Assembly (NCBI GenBank): GCA_021820445.1
Contig: JAKADN010000001.1
Span: 100,575-164,574, forward strand
Origin: Nitrospirota bacterium
Lineage (GTDB): Bacteria > Nitrospirota > Leptospirillia > Leptospirillales > Leptospirillaceae
Length of the DNA: 64,000 nucleotides
Direction of reading: 5' to 3'
Shown: piece by piece, positions 48,293 through 57,233 of the stretch
Numbering within the stretch: the stretch's first letter is position 1
How the letters are laid out: each line of letters begins with the position of its first letter
The notes under the pieces: generated by a model
Told to the model about the DNA's origin: nothing
Database searches by the model: none
The model's input: only the letters and a program-made list of their open reading frames with translations
Made by a program: the position numbers and the translations under genes

Positions 48293-49198
48293 TTGTTTTC
48301 CGGTTCGATGGTGGCACTGGTCACACCGTTTTTCAAGGATCAGGAAGGGCGGGGAGGGGATCTCGACGAAAAGGGCCTGCGCCATCTGGTGGATTTTCAT
48401 GTCCGGGAAGGGACCCGGGTCATCGTCCCGGTCGGAACGACCGGGGAATCGGCGACCCTTACCCACGAAGAACATGAAAGGGTCGTCCGGATTGTCGTCG
48501 AGCAGGCTGCGGGTCGGGTGCTGGTCATGGCCGGCACGGGATCGAACAGCACCTCGGAGGCCGTCGCCCTGACGCGGGCGGCCAAGGATATCGGCGCCGA
48601 CGGGGCCCTGGTCATCACTCCCTACTACAATCGTCCCACCCAGGAAGGGCTTGTCCGCCATTATGAGACCCTGGCCTCCCGGGTCTCCTTTCCCATGGTC
48701 ATCTACAATGTTCCCGCCCGCACGGGGGTCAACATGCTGCCGGAGACGATCGCCCGTCTTGCCGCGATTCCCGAGTACGTGGGCGTCAAGGAGGCCTCCG
48801 GAAACATGGGGCAGATCGTCGACCTTTTCGACCGCCTTGAAAACAGGATGGGGGTCTACTCCGGGGACGACCTCATGACCTACCCGATTCTGGCCCTGGG
48901 GGGCCACGGGACCATCTCCGTCTCGGCCAACCTTGTCCCCCGGCTGATGGCCGAGATGTGCGACCTGGCGCTCTCCGGGAACCTTTCGGAGGCACGGGTA
49001 CGGCACAACCGTCTGGTCCCCCTGCACAGGGTCCTCGGACTTGAAACCAATCCCATTCCGATCAAGACCGCCATGGAAATTGCCGGGCTCATCGACTCCG
49101 CAATGCGTCTGCCGCTGGTTCCCATGGATCCGGACAACAGGAAGCGTCTGTCTGCGGTCCTTGCCTCAATGAAGATCGCCAAGGACGGATCCCGATGA
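48293..49198 (+). CDS. dapA: 4-hydroxy-tetrahydrodipicolinate synthase
   Basis: GSMVALVTPF, VGTTGESATLTHEEH, YNVPARTGVNM, VGVKEASGN; GGAGG before TTG 48293. Confidence 0.96.
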   Translation: MFSGSMVALVTPFFKDQEGRGGDLDEKGLRHLVDFHVREGTRVIVPVGTTGESATLTHEEHERVVRIVVEQAAGRVLVMAGTGSNSTSEAVALTRAAKDIGADGALVITPYYNRPTQEGLVRHYETLASRVSFPMVIYNVPARTGVNMLPETIARLAAIPEYVGVKEASGNMGQIVDLFDRLENRMGVYSGDDLMTYPILALGGHGTISVSANLVPRLMAEMCDLALSGNLSEARVRHNRLVPLHRVLGLETNPIPIKTAMEIAGLIDSAMRLPLVPMDPDNRKRLSAVLASMKIAKDGSR

Positions 49199-50007
49199 CG
49201 GGAGAGCGCAGGAAGGTCGCCCTCGTGGGGGCTGGGGGCCGCATGGGGCAGGAGATCGCGGCGCTTCTCCATTCCGATCCGATCCTCTCTCTCGGAGCGG
49301 CCATCGAATCCGAGGATTCCCGAATGATCGGGCTCCCTGTCCACTCCTCCCCGGATGTCCTCTATGACTCCGATCTGGGTCGGGGGATCGTTCCTTGCGA
49401 TGTCGGCATCGACTTCTCCTCTCCCGACTTTCTCAGGCAGTCGGTGGAGGGCTTTGTCGAGGCGGGGAAGCCTCTCGTGATCGGCACCACCGGGCTGACA
49501 CTGTCCGATCGCGATTTCGTCCGCGAGATGGGGGCCCACATTCCCATTCTCTGGTCTCCCAACATGAGCCTGGGGGTCAACCTCCTGGCCATTTTGGCGG
49601 GTCAAGCCGCCCGGGCCCTCGAAGAGTTCGACGCCGAAATCCTCGAAATCCACCACCGCCACAAGAAGGACGCACCCAGCGGGACCGCCCTTTTTCTCGG
49701 GGAAGCGGTGGCCTCGGCCCGAAACGGGACCCTCTCCCAGTCGGGGGTCTTCGTCCGGCATGGGCTGACGGGGGAGCGTGAAGAGGGATCGATCGGGGTG
49801 ATGGCTCTGCGCGGGGGAGATGTCCCGGGAGATCATACCGTCTTTTTTCTGGGAGCAGGGGAGCGTCTTGAGCTGACCCACCGTGCCGAAAGCCGGGAGG
49901 TTTTCGCCCGTGGGGCCATCCGGGCCGCGTCTTTTCTACTGGGACGGCCGAAGGGCTTCTATACGATGGCCGATGTCCTTCTCTCCGGAGAGGACAAAGG
50001 CCGGTGA
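49195..50007 (+). CDS. dapB: 4-hydroxy-tetrahydrodipicolinate reductase
   Basis: VALVGAGGRMGQEI, EIHHRHKKDAPSGTAL. Confidence 0.96.
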   Translation: MTGERRKVALVGAGGRMGQEIAALLHSDPILSLGAAIESEDSRMIGLPVHSSPDVLYDSDLGRGIVPCDVGIDFSSPDFLRQSVEGFVEAGKPLVIGTTGLTLSDRDFVREMGAHIPILWSPNMSLGVNLLAILAGQAARALEEFDAEILEIHHRHKKDAPSGTALFLGEAVASARNGTLSQSGVFVRHGLTGEREEGSIGVMALRGGDVPGDHTVFFLGAGERLELTHRAESREVFARGAIRAASFLLGRPKGFYTMADVLLSGEDKGR

Positions 50008-50828
50008 ACCGGCTTCTTCCCGATACCCTCTCTCCTGGGGATCTCTTCGTCCGCTATCTCCTCCGGGGGGATCGGGGTCCGGAAGAGAGGGCCGGTCAAC
50101 TTCTCCCGGACGGGGTTCTCCTTTCAGAAGATGGAACCCGCCACCGGGCCGAGGAGGTGTCGTGGCTACCTCCCGTCCGGCCTGGAAAGATCGTGGCAGT
50201 CGGGTTGAATGACCGGGGACATGCCCTTGAAATGGGAAAGCCCCTTCCGGCAGAACCCCTTCTCTTTCTGAAGGCTCCCTCCGCCTTGGCCGCTCATGGC
50301 GAAAGCGTGGTCTATCCAGCCGTATCCGCCCGGGTGGATTTCGAGGGGGAGATCGCCCTCGTGATCGGGGAGCGGGCGGACCATGTCTCTCCGTCGGAAT
50401 CCGGGAGACATCTCTTTGGAATCTGCGCTGCCAACGACATCACGGCCCGGGATCTTCAGAACCGCGACGTCCAGTACACACGGGCCAAATCCTTTCCTGG
50501 CTTCTGTCCTGTCGGTCCGGCGATCCTGGTCGGAGGCAGACCCGACGGCCGCCGTGTCAGGACGTGGCTGAACGGCATCCTGAAACAGGATGCCCGGGAG
50601 ACGGACCAGATCTTCCATTGGGAATCCCTGATCAGCTACATCAGCCATATGATGCCGCTCGAAACGGGAGACCTTGTTTTGACCGGCACCTATCGCGGCA
50701 TCGGCCCCATGGCCGTCGGAGACACCGTGACGGTGGAGGTGGAGGGATGCGGTCCTCCCCTCGAAAGCCGGATCATAGCCGATCCCCATCCGGCGCTCTC
50801 CACCGTCTGGCCAGGCCAGACACCATAA
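50004..50828 (+). CDS. Fumarylacetoacetate hydrolase family protein
   Basis: VDFEGEIALVIGERA, CAANDITARDLQ, ETGDLVLTGTYRGIGPM. Confidence 0.9.
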   Translation: MNRLLPDTLSPGDLFVRYLLRGDRGPEERAGQLLPDGVLLSEDGTRHRAEEVSWLPPVRPGKIVAVGLNDRGHALEMGKPLPAEPLLFLKAPSALAAHGESVVYPAVSARVDFEGEIALVIGERADHVSPSESGRHLFGICAANDITARDLQNRDVQYTRAKSFPGFCPVGPAILVGGRPDGRRVRTWLNGILKQDARETDQIFHWESLISYISHMMPLETGDLVLTGTYRGIGPMAVGDTVTVEVEGCGPPLESRIIADPHPALSTVWPGQTP

Positions 50829-50936
50829 CGATTTCAACCAGTCCGGATTCGCCTCTTCTCAAACTTCCAGAAGGAAGACGATCCGGAACAATAACCAAAC
50901 GGGATTTCGTTCGGATCCCCCAGGAGACCTTCGATC

Positions 50937-52118
50937 ATGGATTTCAGAACCAGACTCGCCAAGCGCATCACCTCTCTTCCCCCCTATCTCTTTGCCCGCA
51001 TCGATGAAAAAAAGCGGGAAGCCCTCTCCCGCGGAGTGGACCTCATCAACCTCGGGATCGGAGACCCCGACACCCCGACCCTCGAGCCGATCGTCGCCGC
51101 GGGCCAGAAGGCCCTGACGAAGCCCGAGCATCACCAGTACCCCTCCTACGAAGGAATGCTGTCCTTTCGGACGGCGGTGGCGGACTGGTACCGGAGACGC
51201 TTTTCCGTGACCCTCGATCCGGCCACCGAGGTCGTGGGGCTGATCGGCTCCAAGGAGGGAATCGGCCATCTTCCCCTGGCCTTCGTGGAACCTGGCGATG
51301 CCGTGCTGATTCCCGAGCCCGGCTACCCGGTCTATCATGCCGGGACCCTCTTTGCCGGGGGAGAGAGCTACTTCATGCCCATTCTCGAGTCGAACGGCTT
51401 CATGCCGGACCTCGACAGGATTCCCGAATCGGTGCTCAAGCGGGCGAAGATCCTCTTCGTCAACTATCCGAATAACCCCACCGGCGCTACGGCCACCGAT
51501 GCTTTCTTCAAAAAGGTAATCGATATCGCGACCCGGTATGGAATCATCGTGGCGCACGATGCCGCCTATTCCGAGATCTACTACGACGGGAAGCCTCCCA
51601 AGAGCTTTCTCTCCTATCCGGGAGCGAAGGAGATCGGAATCGAGTTCCACAGCCTTTCGAAGACCTACAACATGACCGGATGGCGCGTGGGCTTTGCCGT
51701 CGGGAACCCCCAGGTCCTGGCCGGCCTTCTGAAGGTCAAGAGCAACATGGATTCGGGAATATTCCAGGCCCTTCAGGAAGCCTCCATCACCGCCCTCTCC
51801 CTTCCCGAACCGATGCTGGACTCCCTCCGCTCCCTCTACCAGAAACGGCGGGACGTCCTGGTGCCGGGTCTCAACAGCGTGGGACTTCGCGCCTTTTCGC
51901 CGGGAGCCTCATTTTACCTCTGGGCGGCTCTTCCCAAGGGCTTCACCTCCGAACAGGCGACCCTCGCGCTTCTCGATAAAACGGGGATCGTCGCCACTCC
52001 GGGAAACGGATTCGGCCCTTCCGGAGAGGGGTATGTCCGGTTCGCCCTGACTGTCGGAACGGACCGTTTGACCGAAGCGGTCGAACGGATAAGGACCCAC
52101 CGCCTCTTCGAGGTCTAG
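50937..52118 (+). CDS. dapL: LL-diaminopimelate aminotransferase
   Basis: INLGIGDPDTPT, NYPNNPTGATAT, HSLSKTYNMTGWRVGFAVGN; context with dapA/dapB. Confidence 0.9.
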   Translation: MDFRTRLAKRITSLPPYLFARIDEKKREALSRGVDLINLGIGDPDTPTLEPIVAAGQKALTKPEHHQYPSYEGMLSFRTAVADWYRRRFSVTLDPATEVVGLIGSKEGIGHLPLAFVEPGDAVLIPEPGYPVYHAGTLFAGGESYFMPILESNGFMPDLDRIPESVLKRAKILFVNYPNNPTGATATDAFFKKVIDIATRYGIIVAHDAAYSEIYYDGKPPKSFLSYPGAKEIGIEFHSLSKTYNMTGWRVGFAVGNPQVLAGLLKVKSNMDSGIFQALQEASITALSLPEPMLDSLRSLYQKRRDVLVPGLNSVGLRAFSPGASFYLWAALPKGFTSEQATLALLDKTGIVATPGNGFGPSGEGYVRFALTVGTDRLTEAVERIRTHRLFEV

Positions 52119-52135
52119 CGGGTCGGAGGAGTCCC

Positions 52136-52621
52136 ATGGGAGGATTCTTCGCGATTTCTCTCGGAGGAAACCTCTGGAATTCACGGCGGGCCTTTGAACG
52201 GGCCCTCCGCACGCTCCTGTCGAACAAAAACCTTACTTTTACGGGATGTTCCCCGGTTTTGCGCACCGACCCCTGGGAGATCGTCTCCCCGGCGTTCATC
52301 AATCAGGTGGTGACCGGGTATTCCCGCATCGGGGCTCCCGGCCTCTGGGAGCTTCTGGTGCGGACCGAGCGTCGGGAGATCCGGCGCGGGAAAGGAAAGC
52401 TCTACCCCCGAACGCTTGACCTCGACTTTCTCCTCTTCGAGGGGGCGCACTCTCCGCGCAAGGATCTCCTCCTTCCCCATCCCCGGCTCTCCTCCCGAAA
52501 GGAGCTTCAGAAACTTCTGGCCTCCGCGAATACCGCTCCCCGCTCCGCTCTTCTTTGGATCGTGAAGGGGTCTTCTCATAGGAGCCGGTCGGCCAAGGCG
52601 GGAAGAACGGGAGGACTGTGA
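52136..52621 (+). CDS. folK: HPPK (2-amino-4-hydroxy-6-hydroxymethyldihydropteridine pyrophosphokinase)
   Basis: ISLGGNLWNSRRAFERAL and YPRTLDLDFLLFEGAHS. Confidence 0.88.
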   Translation: MGGFFAISLGGNLWNSRRAFERALRTLLSNKNLTFTGCSPVLRTDPWEIVSPAFINQVVTGYSRIGAPGLWELLVRTERREIRRGKGKLYPRTLDLDFLLFEGAHSPRKDLLLPHPRLSSRKELQKLLASANTAPRSALLWIVKGSSHRSRSAKAGRTGGL

Positions 52622-52628
52622 AATTGTT

Positions 52629-53438
52629 ATGACGGGGAGAGAGGTTCGTGGAATAAGGGTCGGTTGCCAGTGGCTGAATCGCCTGGGCCGGGCCCTCGGT
52701 TTTTCTCTGCTCCTGGTCGCGGGGTTCCCGGCCGGCTCCTTCGCCCAGACATTTGAGATCACGGGGGGAGAGACGGTCTTTTCCCAAAACAGCCAGTATT
52801 ATTTTGGCGAGGTGGGGGATTTCTACCCCCTCCAGAGGGCCCCGGCGACCCCCGGCGGGGGGTCGCCGTCACCCGATGTCGGGACGGCCGAGACGGGGGG
52901 ACTGACCCTCCATCTTTTCGTGGCCGTTTTCTATTTTTCCTACGAAACACCCGGTCCGCCCATGACGACCCAAAACGCCTACAATGGACTGAACCCGGCC
53001 GCCGGAATCAGGATTCCCATCCGGAACGGATTCTGGGAGGGAGACGTCGGACTCGCCCTCGCCGAGGCCTTCCAGACCGACACCCCCATCGAATCTCTGG
53101 CCGGAATCTACCTCCAGACCGAATACTATCAGGGTCTGGGACCGGGCGCCTTCGACTTTTTCGCAAACTACATCGGCTACATCCAGTACATTTACGGGCA
53201 GGCCCGCTACCTCTCTCCGGTCTGGGAGTCCTCCAAAAAAAACGCAACATTTTTCCTGGGGCCTGAGCTGATCGGGCAGGGTAACAACACCTACAATGCC
53301 GGCCAGGGAGGGGCCGTCCTGGGGGTCGCCCTCCCCCGTCTCCACTCCTACCTCACCTTCGACGGCGGTCTTCTCCGGTCTTCCGTCTCGGATGGCTGGG
53401 GCGGCTATCAGGGGTTTACCTGGTATGTCTCCTTCTGA
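52629..53438 (+). CDS. Putative outer-membrane beta-barrel protein
   Basis: N-terminal signal (LLLVAGFPAGSFAQ), alternating aromatic strands, terminal WYVSF; true start may be a little downstream of the ORF start. Confidence 0.6.
   Translation: MTGREVRGIRVGCQWLNRLGRALGFSLLLVAGFPAGSFAQTFEITGGETVFSQNSQYYFGEVGDFYPLQRAPATPGGGSPSPDVGTAETGGLTLHLFVAVFYFSYETPGPPMTTQNAYNGLNPAAGIRIPIRNGFWEGDVGLALAEAFQTDTPIESLAGIYLQTEYYQGLGPGAFDFFANYIGYIQYIYGQARYLSPVWESSKKNATFFLGPELIGQGNNTYNAGQGGAVLGVALPRLHSYLTFDGGLLRSSVSDGWGGYQGFTWYVSF
52844..52867. other. Perfect 10-bp inverted repeat inside coding region
   Basis: GGCGACCCCC-GGCG-GGGGGTCGCC read directly. Confidence 0.9.
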
Positions 53439-54633
53439 CGACCGTCTTTCTTCGGACACGGGTCGGACCCGAAAGGCCCTGGCGCCTCTTCTCGCGTGGT
53501 ATGACCGGACCTCTCGGGATCTTCCGTGGAGAAGGACGAGGGATCCCTATGCGATCTGGGTGTCGGAGATCATGCTCCAGCAAACGACAGTCAAAACGGT
53601 CCTTCGGTACTACGAGCGATTCATGGAGCGATTCCCGACCGTCGAGGATCTGGCCCGGGCGGAGCTGGCCCTGGTCCTCAAATCCTGGGAGGGGCTGGGA
53701 TACTATCAGAGAGCGCGGAACCTCCATCGGGCGGCGGGGATCGTGGCTCACGATCCCGGACCCCCCCGATGGCCTCAGTCCGTGGAGGAGTGGCAGCGGC
53801 TTCCCGGGATTGGCCGCTCCACAGCCGGAGCGATCCACTCCATCTCGACCGATCGCTGGGCCCCCATCCTCGACGCGAATGTCCGGCGGGTCACCGGCCG
53901 CTTCTTCGGGATCCCCTCCGGAACGAAGGGGGAGCTGAACCGACTTTGGGAGGCTTCGGATGGATGGGGAGAGGACAACCCCCGGCCGGGGGATACCAAT
54001 CAGGCTCTGATGGAGCTCGGGGCCGTTCTCTGCCTGCCGGCCTCTCCCGCCTGTGGAGAATGTCCCGTCGCCTCTTTCTGCCAAACAATCGAATGCGGGA
54101 GAGAGGAGCGGGTTGCATCTCCTGGGGAACCGGCGTTCTTCCCACTCCAGGAGCCTTTGGGCAGGTCCTCCGGAAGGAGGATGAAAAAATCCCCGGCTTC
54201 CACGCGCAAGCGCGTGGCCCTGGTCCCCGCATCGGGCCCCCTCCTGTTCGAACCGAGGGGCGAGGGCCGGCTTCTGGAGGGGCTCCTCGAGGTGGCCGGA
54301 TTTCCGTCGGCGGGCCTCTCGCCGGGGGAGACAGTGGCGGAAGGGTTTTTTTCCGGATGGCGCGTGGTGGAGGAGCTCTTTTCGGTCCGCCACGTCTATT
54401 CCCATTTTCGGGAGGAGGTTCAGGTACTCAGGGTGATCCCGGCAGAAGGGAAAGAGCGTGAGGCGATAGCCGGGGAAAAAAGCATCACGGAGGGGTGGGC
54501 CACCCTTTCCGCCTCGGAGGGACTGGCTCTGACCGGAGTGGCCAGGAAGATCGTCCGGAAGCTTCGGTCTCAGGAGGATCCAGACGTTCTTACAGAGATC
54601 CGGGATCCTCCTCCCGCTCCGGAAGGGGCGTGA
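53425..54633 (+). CDS. mutY: A/G-specific adenine glycosylase
   Basis: LPWRRTRDPYAIWVSEIMLQQTTVKTV, FeS motif CLPASPACGECPVASFC, C-terminal FSVRHVYSHF. Confidence 0.95.
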   Translation: MSPSDDRLSSDTGRTRKALAPLLAWYDRTSRDLPWRRTRDPYAIWVSEIMLQQTTVKTVLRYYERFMERFPTVEDLARAELALVLKSWEGLGYYQRARNLHRAAGIVAHDPGPPRWPQSVEEWQRLPGIGRSTAGAIHSISTDRWAPILDANVRRVTGRFFGIPSGTKGELNRLWEASDGWGEDNPRPGDTNQALMELGAVLCLPASPACGECPVASFCQTIECGREERVASPGEPAFFPLQEPLGRSSGRRMKKSPASTRKRVALVPASGPLLFEPRGEGRLLEGLLEVAGFPSAGLSPGETVAEGFFSGWRVVEELFSVRHVYSHFREEVQVLRVIPAEGKEREAIAGEKSITEGWATLSASEGLALTGVARKIVRKLRSQEDPDVLTEIRDPPPAPEGA

Positions 54634-55468
54634 TCCGGACGGAGGCGCTGAGGGTCGAATCTCCCATCCCCCGGAAGGTTCCATCCGTGGGAAGTGTCAG
54701 GAAGGGGTCGGGGGAGGAGACGAGGGCGACATGGCAGTCGGCGGTCAGGAGGCCTTCGCTCGGATCGAGACCCCGCCATCCGATCTCCGGAAGATAGGCT
54801 TCGGCCCATGCATGCAGTGAAGGCGAGGTGGGGGAGGACGGAAGATGATAGCCGCTTGTGAACCGGGCGGCAATATTCATGGCCCGGCACGCTTCCATGG
54901 CCAGAAGGGCGAAATCCCTGCAGGATCCCGATCCTTCTTCCAGTGTCTCTTCGGGGGAACGGGGAGGACCTTCCTCCCGGGACTGGTTTGTGAGAATTTC
55001 CGGAATATGGCGGGAGAGAGCCACCAGGAAAGGGACTGTCTCCATTTGTGACAAATCCAGAAGATCTCCCATGAATTTCCTGAAGAGAGGTCCTTTGAGT
55101 GAAGCGGCATCCGGAAGCCGGTAAGGAGAGAGCAGCGGGTTCAGGCGGGGAGGATACGACATCGGGAGCGCGCAGGCCCGGGGATCGTGAAACAGGAAAT
55201 CAAAGGGGTTTGTGCGGAGGGTTCTGACCCGGGAGGTGGCCTTCAGGACCAGCGTCCGGTGGGATCCCCCGAACCACAGGCGAGAGAGGTCGTTCCCGTC
55301 GAGATCTGCAATGCATTCGATCCGGTCGGGTTCCGGAAGGGACTCAAGGTGGAAGGAGAGAAGGGTCTGGGAGGGATCGGTGCGGGGCTTCATCCGGAGG
55401 CAGAACGGTTCGAGAAAGACCGGGTTCTCGAAGGTGAATCGCATCGAATGGACGAGGGACAGGAGCAT
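54590..55468 (-). CDS. Transglutaminase-like protein
   Basis: EEGSGSCRDFALLAMEACRAMNIAARFTSGY with downstream HAWAEAYLPEIGWRGLDPSEG (Cys-His-Asp). Confidence 0.93.
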   Translation of the reverse strand: MLLSLVHSMRFTFENPVFLEPFCLRMKPRTDPSQTLLSFHLESLPEPDRIECIADLDGNDLSRLWFGGSHRTLVLKATSRVRTLRTNPFDFLFHDPRACALPMSYPPRLNPLLSPYRLPDAASLKGPLFRKFMGDLLDLSQMETVPFLVALSRHIPEILTNQSREEGPPRSPEETLEEGSGSCRDFALLAMEACRAMNIAARFTSGYHLPSSPTSPSLHAWAEAYLPEIGWRGLDPSEGLLTADCHVALVSSPDPFLTLPTDGTFRGMGDSTLSASVRITPLPEREEDPGSL

Positions 55469-55472
55469 GGCC

Positions 55473-56207
55473 TTATCCGGGACGGGAGAGCTTCGAGAGG
55501 GCTTCGTGGACCCATTCGTCGGGAAGTGCCTCGACAGAGGCCCGGAGCCTCTCCTGCCACCACTGGGGAAGGTGCTGGAGGTCTTTCCGGTTGTACCGGT
55601 GGTGAACCAGTTCCCGGGTCCTGTGGAGATAGAGGACGACGTCGATCGGAAAGTCGACGTCGACCGCGCTGATCCGGGTCGAGTCGAAGGAGAGGTAGGC
55701 GAGCTTGAGCGCCGACTCCATGGAGGAGGAATGGCGGAGGACCCGGTCGAGAATGGGCTTTCCGTAAGAGCTCTCCCCGATCAGGAAATAGGGCGTCGAC
55801 TCGCTGACCTCCACCCAGTTCCCTTCAGGATAAAGGAGATAAAGCTTGTGATCCTTGTCCTTTTCGAGCTGGCCCCCGACGATGGTGAAAAGATTGAAAT
55901 CGAGGCCGCTTTCCCGGAGGGCCGCCTTGTCTTCTGCGGCGACCCTTCTGACCTGGGTCGCGAAAAGGTTGACGACCTGGTAGAGCTTGTCGTACCCGAT
56001 CGTGCTCTCTTCCAGGACCTCCTCGAAATAGGTCATGGCCTTGTCCCGAACCGAACGGAGTCCCGATGTCATGAGGAAGAGGGGCCTCCCCCCGACATCG
56101 TGGAGGGTCACCTTTCGGGCGGTGGTATGCTCGAGTCCGGAGGTGATCCGGGTGTCGGCGATACCGACCAGCCCTTCCCGGATCTTGATGGAGACACAAA
56201 ATGTCAT
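55473..56207 (-). CDS. Anbu-type proteasome-like peptidase
   Basis: MTFCVSIKIREGLVGIADTRITSGLEH, FTIVGGQLEKDKDHKLYLLYPEGN; operon context. Confidence 0.9.
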   Translation of the reverse strand: MTFCVSIKIREGLVGIADTRITSGLEHTTARKVTLHDVGGRPLFLMTSGLRSVRDKAMTYFEEVLEESTIGYDKLYQVVNLFATQVRRVAAEDKAALRESGLDFNLFTIVGGQLEKDKDHKLYLLYPEGNWVEVSESTPYFLIGESSYGKPILDRVLRHSSSMESALKLAYLSFDSTRISAVDVDFPIDVVLYLHRTRELVHHRYNRKDLQHLPQWWQERLRASVEALPDEWVHEALSKLSRPG

Positions 56208-56221
56208 CGGGGTCCTTCCGG

Positions 56222-57211
56222 CTACTGGTTCAGTGTTTTGGGTGAGGAGGATCCGCCCTCCGGAATGCGCGGAATGGCGAAGAATGTCTCGTGGATGGCG
56301 TCGTCGATGCGGTTCATCTGAATCTGGAGAGAGTCGATGAATTCATGGAGCCCTCCTTTTATTATCTCTTCGATATCCGAATAATTCAAACGGGCGGATA
56401 GCTGCCCGAGCCTCTGTTCCGCGACATTTCCGTACTGGTGGGGAGGGGTTCCCGTGATCGATCGGAGCGATTCCTGGGCTTTTGAGATGCAAAAGGCGAT
56501 CGCCCTTGGGAAAAATCGGTCGAGTATCAGGAAGTTGGCGACTTTTTCGGGGGTGATGCGGCGGTGTCGCTTCCGGTACATCTCGAATGAGCTGGCGGAC
56601 CGGAGAAGGGCCGCCCACTGGACCCCGTCGATCGCGCTTCCCACCCATTCGGGGGACGGAAGGAGAAAAAAGTACTTCACATCCAGGATGCGGGATGTCT
56701 TGTCGGCGCGCTCGAGCATCTTTCCAAGCCTGAGAAAATGCCAGGGCTCCCCCCGGGTGAGGGTGGCTCCTGTGATCCCGTCGAAAAGATGGCTCTCCAT
56801 CTTCACTGCGGTAAAGAAGGCGTGCGGGTTTTTGAGAAGAACGTCGCTATCCTGGGCATCCAGGACGAGGTGGTAGAACCTGTTGGCCTGTTCCCACATT
56901 TCAGAAGAGATGATGTCCCTTATGGACCGGGCATTTTCCCGAGCCGACCAGGCACAGGAGAGGATGGAGTTCGGATTGTTCCGGTCGAGAGTGAGGAAGC
57001 GGATGACGGAGTCTTTTGTCGCTTCTTCGTATCCGGCCTCGAAAAGCGAGAGATCTCCGCTCGTCGTGATCAGGGGCCGCCACTGGGTCCCTTCCAGAAC
57101 TTCGCTGTCGAGCATGAGATTCAGGTTGACATCGATGAATCGGGCGACATTTTCAGCACGTTCGAGCCCTCGGCTCATCCAGTAGACGGAATCGGCGACC
57201 CGGCTTAGCAT
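56222..57211 (-). CDS. Alpha-E domain protein (DUF403)
   Basis: MLSRVADSVYWMSRGLERAENVARFIDVNLNLML. Confidence 0.92.
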   Translation of the reverse strand: MLSRVADSVYWMSRGLERAENVARFIDVNLNLMLDSEVLEGTQWRPLITTSGDLSLFEAGYEEATKDSVIRFLTLDRNNPNSILSCAWSARENARSIRDIISSEMWEQANRFYHLVLDAQDSDVLLKNPHAFFTAVKMESHLFDGITGATLTRGEPWHFLRLGKMLERADKTSRILDVKYFFLLPSPEWVGSAIDGVQWAALLRSASSFEMYRKRHRRITPEKVANFLILDRFFPRAIAFCISKAQESLRSITGTPPHQYGNVAEQRLGQLSARLNYSDIEEIIKGGLHEFIDSLQIQMNRIDDAIHETFFAIPRIPEGGSSSPKTLNQ

Positions 57212-57233
57212 GGCGTTCCTTTCGGAGGGAGTG

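Noticed and set aside
54200-54217. Perfect 7-bp hairpin CCACGCG-CAAG-CGCGTGG within mutY
   Set aside because: Short GC-rich repeat within coding sequence, likely chance
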